Origin: Candidatus Schekmanbacteria bacterium
GTDB lineage: Bacteria; Schekmanbacteria; GWA2-38-11; J061
Direction of reading: 5' to 3'
NCBI GenBank assembly: GCA_016219965.1
Contig: JACRJM010000004.1
Span: forward strand, 372,001-436,000
Length of the DNA: 64,000 nucleotides
The translations under genes and the position numbers were made by a program. This document shows, in pieces, positions 58,573 through 64,000 of this stretch (position 1 is its first letter; the number at the start of each line of letters is the position of its first letter). Below the pieces are notes generated by a model. That model was not told the origin of the DNA, searched no databases, and saw nothing but the letters and a program-made list of their open reading frames with translations.

Positions 58573-60138
58573 ATGATTAAAAAAATATTACTTGTTGTTT
58601 TAGTCTGTTCAATCTCCTCCCTTTGTTATGCCGGCAATATTGAATTAGGCTCGAAGACAGATTTAAAGGACAGTGTAGCAGTATATAGTACGGCATATTA
58701 TGATGATAGTCTTCTTTCAGATTTTCTTTACCCCTCGTCAGATCATTCATGGGTTTCAGAATCGGGCTTTTATAAAGATTATTTGATTGCATGGGAAGGA
58801 GAAATGATTGAATCTCCTTGGCCTGAGAATGTAAAACTTACAATTTACAAGCTTAATGATGGACAGAAGGCAGAGAAAATCTATGAATCATCGGATTACG
58901 GCGAGCCTGATTATATGAGTGTATATGGAGACTATCTATTTCTTTTATATAACTATTCTCCATTCAATATGAGGATATTTAATCTTTCCTCTCTTCCTGC
59001 GCTTACTGAAATTAATAGCTGGGATAGTTCATTAATTAAAGTTACGGATGACTATAATGATATACATGCTACCTCTGCAATTGGTGGGAAATATTTCTAT
59101 AAATCAGATGGAGAAAAAATAAATGTCTATGACATAAGCGATCCTGCTGAACCGGTTGAAGTTGCTAGCAAGACAGTTGATGATGCGATGGCTAGTATCA
59201 CAGTTTTTAGGCTAATCGGAGACAGAATGTATGTGTTGTGGGTGAAGAAGGTTGAAAATTATCCGTATGTTCTTTCAGTTTTTAAAATTAACAATGGAAC
59301 TCATATAAATTTTCTTGGGGAATATGATTTTGACGACTCACTATACCTTGTTGATCTACAAATTAAAAATGGTTATGCCTATCTAGCCGGCACAAAGAAC
59401 ATTCATAGTCCTGTGTTAGTTGCCCTCGATGTATCTGATCCATCTAAAATTAAAAAGATTAATGAATTTACTGATTTTCCTGACAATACTAACGGTTACA
59501 GTAACTCAATTGATTTTCTAAGTGACAATGTTGCTTTAATGGTTCAATCAAATGAATATTTTAGTACTGGTTATTATACTTCAAATGCAACCATGCTTTA
59601 TTTTCTGGATATTTCCTCAACAGCAGATATTAAAGTTTTAGGTGTCTCATGGGGAAGCCCTCGCATTACAAATATATATAAAGATTATATTTTGAATACA
59701 GGTCTTCATGTAGAATGTTATGGTTCACCTTTTCAAGCTTACTGTACTGTCGAATCACTTTCTGGACTTTCTAAAGTCAATTTAGATCTTGGGGAGCCTG
59801 CTCAGGTTGAGCTGCTTGGATTTAAAACTTCAGCCAACAAAAAGTCTGTAAAAATAAAATGGGATACTTTGCGCGAAGATAAAGTAACAAACTTTCTGGT
59901 TGTTAAAAAATCTTTTAAAACTAATGGCAGCTCTACAAATAAAAATCAATCATCTACGGGAAAGACACTTCTAAGCAAGAAGATAAAACCAGCCGGAAGT
60001 ATTACACATGGCTCAACCTATGAATTTACAGACAAGAAGGTTAAGAAGAATAATCACTATCAATACGAACTATATTACGTAGACGAAAATAACCAACAAC
60101 ATATCCTGAGAACGACTGAAGTAAAAACAGGCAAATGA
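58573..60138 (+). CDS. Exported beta-propeller protein with LVIVD-like repeats
   Basis: 521 aa. Signal peptide (about 1-20, LCYAG). Repeats of a NVYDISDPAEPVEV / ALDVSDPSKIKKIN / FLDISSTADIKVLG type match LVIVD propeller blades. The C-terminal about 110 residues (ELLGFKTSANKKSVKIKWDTLREDKVTNFLVVKKSF) look like a fibronectin-III-like or choice-of-anchor domain. No transmembrane anchor is seen. A role in binding at the cell surface is possible, but function is unknown. The codon use is more AT-rich than the LPS genes. Confidence 0.75.
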   Translation: MIKKILLVVLVCSISSLCYAGNIELGSKTDLKDSVAVYSTAYYDDSLLSDFLYPSSDHSWVSESGFYKDYLIAWEGEMIESPWPENVKLTIYKLNDGQKAEKIYESSDYGEPDYMSVYGDYLFLLYNYSPFNMRIFNLSSLPALTEINSWDSSLIKVTDDYNDIHATSAIGGKYFYKSDGEKINVYDISDPAEPVEVASKTVDDAMASITVFRLIGDRMYVLWVKKVENYPYVLSVFKINNGTHINFLGEYDFDDSLYLVDLQIKNGYAYLAGTKNIHSPVLVALDVSDPSKIKKINEFTDFPDNTNGYSNSIDFLSDNVALMVQSNEYFSTGYYTSNATMLYFLDISSTADIKVLGVSWGSPRITNIYKDYILNTGLHVECYGSPFQAYCTVESLSGLSKVNLDLGEPAQVELLGFKTSANKKSVKIKWDTLREDKVTNFLVVKKSFKTNGSSTNKNQSSTGKTLLSKKIKPAGSITHGSTYEFTDKKVKKNNHYQYELYYVDENNQQHILRTTEVKTGK

Positions 60139-60270
60139 GAACCGGAACCAAATTGATTCAGCAACCATTCTGGTAGGAAGTTGATGAAAATATAATATAA
60201 GAATTGAAAAAGACAGAATTATTTTTTATTATGTAAATTATAAACAAAACTCCAGGAGGGTTTGAACATT

Positions 60271-60498
60271 ATGAAGCAGTTAAAGATTATTGTAGAAAAA
60301 CATCCTGACGGTTACATTGCTTATCCTTTAGGAATGAAGGGTGTTATCGTTGGAGAAGGTGATACTTACGATGAAGCGCTTAATGACATAAAATCTGCAA
60401 TCCGTTTTCATATCGAAAGTTTTGGCGCAGATGTCCTTGATGTAGACCCACCGGTCCTTGAAGCTTTTATAGCTGAGACAGGCATTCCTATCAGATGA
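60271..60498 (+). CDS. hicB: HicB-family antitoxin (short form)
   Basis: 75 aa from ATG 60271, with AGGAGG 11 nt upstream. A TTG at 60262 would leave only 2 nt after that site. The single HicB domain shows HPDGYIAYPLGMKGVIVGEGDTYDEALNDIKSAI. No separate DNA-binding domain follows, so autoregulation may rely on another protein or the complex. It precedes and overlaps hicA by 4 nt. Confidence 0.88.
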   Translation: MKQLKIIVEKHPDGYIAYPLGMKGVIVGEGDTYDEALNDIKSAIRFHIESFGADVLDVDPPVLEAFIAETGIPIR

Positions 60499-60734
60499 CA
60501 AAGTTTCCTATAGATGCTCCCAAAAGGCAGGTAGTTAAAGCTTTGGAGGCATTAGGTTTCATTATTGTTCGTGAAAAAGAACATATTTCTATGATACGCC
60601 AGAATTCAGATGGAACTAAGACCCCCTTAACAATGCCTAATCATCCAAAGATAAAATCTTCTACGCTAAGAACAATCTGCAATCAAGCCGCGATTTCAAG
60701 AGAAGATTTTCTAAATGCTTTTAACAAGAAGTAG
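60495..60734 (+). CDS. hicA: HicA-family mRNA interferase toxin
   Basis: 79 aa double-stranded RNA-binding-like fold. The key residues are in GFIIVREKEHISMIR (the catalytic His of HicA) and PNHPKIKSSTLRTICNQAAIS. HicA cleaves mRNAs and tmRNA when the antitoxin is gone. The order is antitoxin first, the reverse of the classic hicA-hicB order, though both are known. Confidence 0.9.
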   Translation: MTKFPIDAPKRQVVKALEALGFIIVREKEHISMIRQNSDGTKTPLTMPNHPKIKSSTLRTICNQAAISREDFLNAFNKK

Positions 60735-60814
60735 CTTTAATAGTATGGTCAGTATTTCCGGCAGTGCCAAGAACCATTGTTAATTCTAAATAAACATTAT
60801 CTTTAGCAGACCGC

Positions 60815-61768
60815 TTATATACCTTTTCGTGTCAAGGGGATCCATAGTCCTGCAATCTTGGCTGCAAGGCTGGGGATACTGAATCCTCCGTCAACTACCT
60901 TTCTGTTTAATCGAAAGAGGTCATCGCCGGTGTTGCAATCTCCGTTAACAGTAGTAAGGGCTGAGATAAACCCTGCTTTCCTGACAAGCTCTGCTGTTTT
61001 GTCATTAAAGTCTGATTCGCTGCCAAAAGGGTAGGCGAAAAATTCAATAGACGCGGCAAGACGTTCTTCCAATAGTTTTTTTGATTGTAGAATTTCTGTT
61101 TCCGCTTTCTCTGCCGGAATCCTGCTTAAGACCGGATGTGTCACTGTATGCGCCCCAAAAGAGACAAGATTTCCTCTCATCTCATCTATCTGTTTCCATG
61201 TTAAGATCTGGTAGTCCCGCGATTTGTCAGAACGGTCTATCTTTATCTCTTTTAACATCGCTTCGATTTTTCTCGTCTTTTCATTTTCATCTAATCTGTT
61301 GATGTAGCTGATTATGGGATCGAAACTATTTTCCTTAATACCTAATATGTCTTCAAATATCTTTGGACCATTTTCCTGAAAATGAATCTTCAGCGCATCA
61401 AACCAGAAAAGCTGTTTGGAATCTATATGACCCGTGGTTAAAAAGACCGCAGCCGGAACAGAATACTTTTTCAAGATAGGAAATATGTCGTGATAAAAAG
61501 ACTGATACCCGTCATCGAACGTAATGGCCAGACCATTTTTCAGGATTCTTTCAGATTTAAGATTATCAATGCATTGCTTTAGAGTGATTATGTTGAAGCG
61601 CTTTGTCAGATATTTTACATGGCGTTCAAAATCCTTAGAGCTGATGTCATGATAATTTAATATGGTTATTTTTTTTCTGCTGAAAAAAAGCCGCAATAAA
61701 TAAATACCGGAGTAGAAGACAAGACAACTGAAAGACTCCCTTAAAATCTTTTTTATGATCTTTTTCAT
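60815..61768 (-). CDS. Polysaccharide deacetylase family protein
   Basis: 317 aa. NodB-type motifs are ITFDDGYQSFY near residue 85 and HTVTHPVLS. The N-terminus has one hydrophobic segment (FSCLVFYSGIYLLRLFF) as anchor, and the fold ends with DFNDKTAELVRKAGFISALTT. It should deacetylate or otherwise process an exported glycan. It overlaps the next upstream gene by 4 nt. In the XrtA/PEP-CTERM exopolysaccharide loci a deacetylase, an acyltransferase-fold protein and an acyl-CoA ligase also occur together, so that type of system is a candidate. Confidence 0.87.
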   Translation of the reverse strand: MKKIIKKILRESFSCLVFYSGIYLLRLFFSRKKITILNYHDISSKDFERHVKYLTKRFNIITLKQCIDNLKSERILKNGLAITFDDGYQSFYHDIFPILKKYSVPAAVFLTTGHIDSKQLFWFDALKIHFQENGPKIFEDILGIKENSFDPIISYINRLDENEKTRKIEAMLKEIKIDRSDKSRDYQILTWKQIDEMRGNLVSFGAHTVTHPVLSRIPAEKAETEILQSKKLLEERLAASIEFFAYPFGSESDFNDKTAELVRKAGFISALTTVNGDCNTGDDLFRLNRKVVDGGFSIPSLAAKIAGLWIPLTRKGI

Positions 61769-62814
61769 TTAAAACCGTATTCGCATAATCCTTCATCAAA
61801 ATCGAAATCTATGTCAGAATCAGCAATAGTGGCGTATACGAATTCTCGTTTGTTTATAGAGCTTTCGCGCGAATCTATATCAGCATTGGTAAGAATCAGA
61901 TTTTGATTTCCTATTTTAAAGAAGAAACTCTTTTTCAGACCTTGATCGAAAAACATGTGCGAGCTGAATGTAATGACCCCGTCGCAGCCAAGCTCTTTTG
62001 CCAATAACTTAGAAGCTTTTAAGATTGCGAGGAATGCTTTCTCATCCTGATATGGGACTTTATAATCAAGGAGCAGGAGAAATTGCATCCCTCTCCACAT
62101 TGATTTTCTGACAACAAAATAAGACTGGTTTTTAGATTTCTTTGAGAGATAAAAATAGTAACCCTTCAGAGTCCCGAAAAAACGCCATTTCAAAAATTCC
62201 GGCGAGCGGGAAAACTCCAATGTGTCAGTCCAATGATAATTATTCCAACCATCTGAATTATCCGCCAATACAAATTCTTCACCATAGGATGATATTTTTT
62301 CCGGTGATCTGCGGTTTTTATAATATCCCTCTTTTGCCCCTTCTTTTGAATAGAGCTTTGCTGTAATTAACAATGGATTGATGAGATTTCTTACCCAGAT
62401 GAATTTCCTTAAATTCCCTAACACTTTGGTCCCAAGAGACAGGTGTATTTTTTTGGCAGTTTCTGTAAGTCCAATTGCGAAATAAGGGCGGTAACTCCTG
62501 ATGGCTTTACATGCTAAAACAGCGCCGGAGATGCCTCTGCTATTTTCTGATACGTAATAATCGCAGCCAAAATAACCTTTGTAATCTCTTCCTGATAAAT
62601 GGAACTCAAAAGGGCTTGCCATGAATTGGCCTGCTATTTCATCATTATCATTGTAACAAAGATATCCATGCGGGTGTTCCTTGTCCTGAAGAAGAGGATT
62701 TTCGATGAACTGATATTTAAATCTTTCGCTGGTGTTTTTTCGTTCCGGGAAACTCTTTTTATTGAAATCCAAAAAATTATCTATTCTGGCGGGCTCTATT
62801 TTAGCAATTTTCAT
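61765..62814 (-). CDS. GNAT/FemAB-like acyltransferase-fold protein
   Basis: 349 aa. The sequence (GYLCYNDNDEIAGQFMASPFEFHL, GYFGCDYYVSENSRGISGAVLACKAI) follows the pattern of a GNAT-type N-acyltransferase: an acetyl-CoA site helix after a beta-bulge. A long C-terminal half has no clear match. It overlaps both neighbours by 4 nt, so the three genes are translated together. The acyl-CoA made by the next gene could be its donor, to modify the polysaccharide. Not proven. Confidence 0.65.
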   Translation of the reverse strand: MKIAKIEPARIDNFLDFNKKSFPERKNTSERFKYQFIENPLLQDKEHPHGYLCYNDNDEIAGQFMASPFEFHLSGRDYKGYFGCDYYVSENSRGISGAVLACKAIRSYRPYFAIGLTETAKKIHLSLGTKVLGNLRKFIWVRNLINPLLITAKLYSKEGAKEGYYKNRRSPEKISSYGEEFVLADNSDGWNNYHWTDTLEFSRSPEFLKWRFFGTLKGYYFYLSKKSKNQSYFVVRKSMWRGMQFLLLLDYKVPYQDEKAFLAILKASKLLAKELGCDGVITFSSHMFFDQGLKKSFFFKIGNQNLILTNADIDSRESSINKREFVYATIADSDIDFDFDEGLCEYGFK

Positions 62815-64000
62815 ACTATGACATTTCTTGATTTTTTAAACCTTTCGCTGTGCTGTGTATCTTTGATAATCTGGATTTTGACCGGGACTTTAAAGCTCTG
62901 TAGCTTTTCCCTGCAATGTTTCTTTATCCTGCGGATTACTTCCTTCTGGTCTTCATCTTTTATAAGACTGACCTTGGCGCATACGATGTTTCCGGTTATT
63001 GGATTTTTCTCGCCATAAATTATTACATCAGAGATATTGTCCATTTCCTGAATAATGCTTTCCACTTCTGCAGGAAACACCTTTTCTCCGCCTACATTGA
63101 TCATTTCAGATTTTCTTCCAAGGATCTTTATGTACTCACCGTCAACTTCTACAGAGTCTCCAGTATCAAACCATCCGTCATCTGTAAAAGGGCTTGGCGC
63201 ATTGAGATAACCAAGCATCGCAGAATCCGCCTTGATCTGGAGTATCCCGTTCACTACACGGGTGTCGTAACCTTCTCCTCCGACCTTTACCCAAAGCGAT
63301 TCATCGCTCTTAGACTGAGAGCGTAACACTCCCAGTTCTATTAACCCGTAAGTTTGAAGCAATTTTGTCTTTGGAAAAACTTCTTTCACTTTTTTCAGGG
63401 TGCTTGGGAGCATCGGTTCCGTGCCGTAAGAAATTGTTTTTAAGCTGCTCATGTCATGCCTCTTATAAGCCTCGCTTAAAAGAAGCAGGTTTAGAAAAGT
63501 CGGCGATGTAGGTAGAAGTTCAACTTTATACTTGTCCACTAGCCTGCACACTTCTTCAGGGTTACGGTTTTGAACCGTGACGAGCGTTCCGCCGTTTGAG
63601 AGTGCATATAACATCGTATTCAGTCCACCCCAGTGATCGAAGAGCAGGAAATTGATTAATACGAGAGGAGCTCTCTTGATTTTGAATTTATAAAGAAGTT
63701 TAGAAAAATCATGGACAGCGCCCTTACTTTTTCCCGTTGAGCCTGATGAAAAAAGTATCAATCCAGGATGCTCCGATTGCCTTATTTTAGTGAAGAAATC
63801 ATGATCCGGAACATGAGAAAGGGCTTTGGTTTCTACGCTGTCGCTTTTTGATACTGAAAATAATATCTCGGCTTGTGCGATTCCTAAAAGATCCGGGTTC
63901 TTTGTTATGACGGTTTCTGTCAGCGGGACTATTATCAGGCGGTGTTCGATCATGGCGAGGAGAAGGGCGATAGTGTTTGGAGTGAAATCTGACACTATGG
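62811..64000 (-). CDS. AMP-dependent acyl-CoA synthetase/ligase (N-terminus beyond right edge)
   Basis: About 396 codons visible, and the frame is still open at the window edge, so about 40 N-terminal residues are missing. A GTG at 63995 is within the family alignment (PNTIALLLAMIEHRLIIVPL), so it is not the start. ATP-binding motif LFSSGSTGKSKG, adenylation TYGLIELG, DGWFDTGD and a C-terminal GRKSEMINVGGEKVFPAEVE are present. It activates a carboxylic acid with ATP and CoA, perhaps to feed the acyltransferase-fold protein next to it. Confidence 0.9.
   Translation of the reverse strand, partial: IVSDFTPNTIALLLAMIEHRLIIVPLTETVITKNPDLLGIAQAEILFSVSKSDSVETKALSHVPDHDFFTKIRQSEHPGLILFSSGSTGKSKGAVHDFSKLLYKFKIKRAPLVLINFLLFDHWGGLNTMLYALSNGGTLVTVQNRNPEEVCRLVDKYKVELLPTSPTFLNLLLLSEAYKRHDMSSLKTISYGTEPMLPSTLKKVKEVFPKTKLLQTYGLIELGVLRSQSKSDESLWVKVGGEGYDTRVVNGILQIKADSAMLGYLNAPSPFTDDGWFDTGDSVEVDGEYIKILGRKSEMINVGGEKVFPAEVESIIQEMDNISDVIIYGEKNPITGNIVCAKVSLIKDEDQKEVIRRIKKHCREKLQSFKVPVKIQIIKDTQHSERFKKSRNVIV

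Overview
The window reads as a chromosomal segment of a Gram-negative, probably anaerobic bacterium that is fairly AT-rich by eye. The Gram-negative call rests on ADP-heptose and heptosyltransferase genes, an LpxL-type lipid A acyltransferase, an LptF/LptG permease and a FadL-type outer-membrane channel. The anaerobic call rests on a FixABCX-type electron-transfer flavoprotein set, an HdrA-MvhD-formate dehydrogenase cluster, a short sulfite-reductase-like ferredoxin and several ferredoxins. There is no rRNA or tRNA to fix taxonomy. The mix resembles uncultured lineages near Nitrospirota, Desulfobacterota or Schekmanbacteria, but that is only an impression.

Layout. 1-6.7 kb: envelope genes (a CDP-alcohol phosphatidyltransferase, two sulfatase-fold enzymes with Thr at the nucleophile position, a Wzm/Wzt-like ABC exporter), then greA. 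6.9-10.8 kb: an AraC regulator with a degenerate receiver domain behind a near-consensus sigma-54 promoter, then a secreted kelch/PKD protein with four haem motifs. 10.9-18.8 kb: a PilZ protein, a long-chain acyl-CoA ligase, fixABCX, FadL and a small secreted protein, which together suggest fatty-acid or hydrophobic substrate use. 18.8-27.0 kb: phosphoglucose/phosphomannose isomerase, a PCP_red-sulfite reductase-ferredoxin fusion, and a minus-strand run of MBL hydrolase, aldehyde dehydrogenase, CDP-alcohol phosphatidyltransferase, MoxR ATPase and VWA protein.

27.2-30.9 kb holds the least familiar redox locus: two paralogous FAD oxidoreductases flank an ATC-hydrolase-like protein and are followed by a 56-aa ferredoxin too short for routine calling. 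31-41.7 kb: two small unknowns, a TPR protein with an apparently dead CHAT protease domain, then double-length HdrA, MvhD, FdhB-like and Cys-type FdhA, with no HdrB or HdrC in the window. 41.7-46.3 kb is accessory: dispersed repeats, a minimal nucleotidyltransferase with a 52-aa partner, an alpha-amylase, and a VapBC toxin-antitoxin pair with two exact CTGTACAG operator boxes.

46.6-58.3 kb is LPS biogenesis: LptF/G and a glycosyltransferase on plus, then a ten-gene minus-strand run from lpxL through waaF, gmhB, hldE1, hldE2, a Trm112-like protein and three glycosyltransferases to a polysaccharide deacetylase. 58.5-64 kb: a secreted LVIVD-like propeller, a HicB-HicA pair, and a deacetylase, acyltransferase-fold protein and acyl-CoA ligase set cut by the right edge.

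Best candidates for undescribed biology: the flavoprotein pair/ATC-hydrolase-like/ferredoxin locus; two intergenic hairpin elements sharing a loop but with compensatory stem changes; a 294-aa protein with a duplicated Cys/His site; the pseudo-CHAT protein next to the Hdr-Fdh genes; and a 38-aa membrane microprotein beside an 11-bp inverted repeat.
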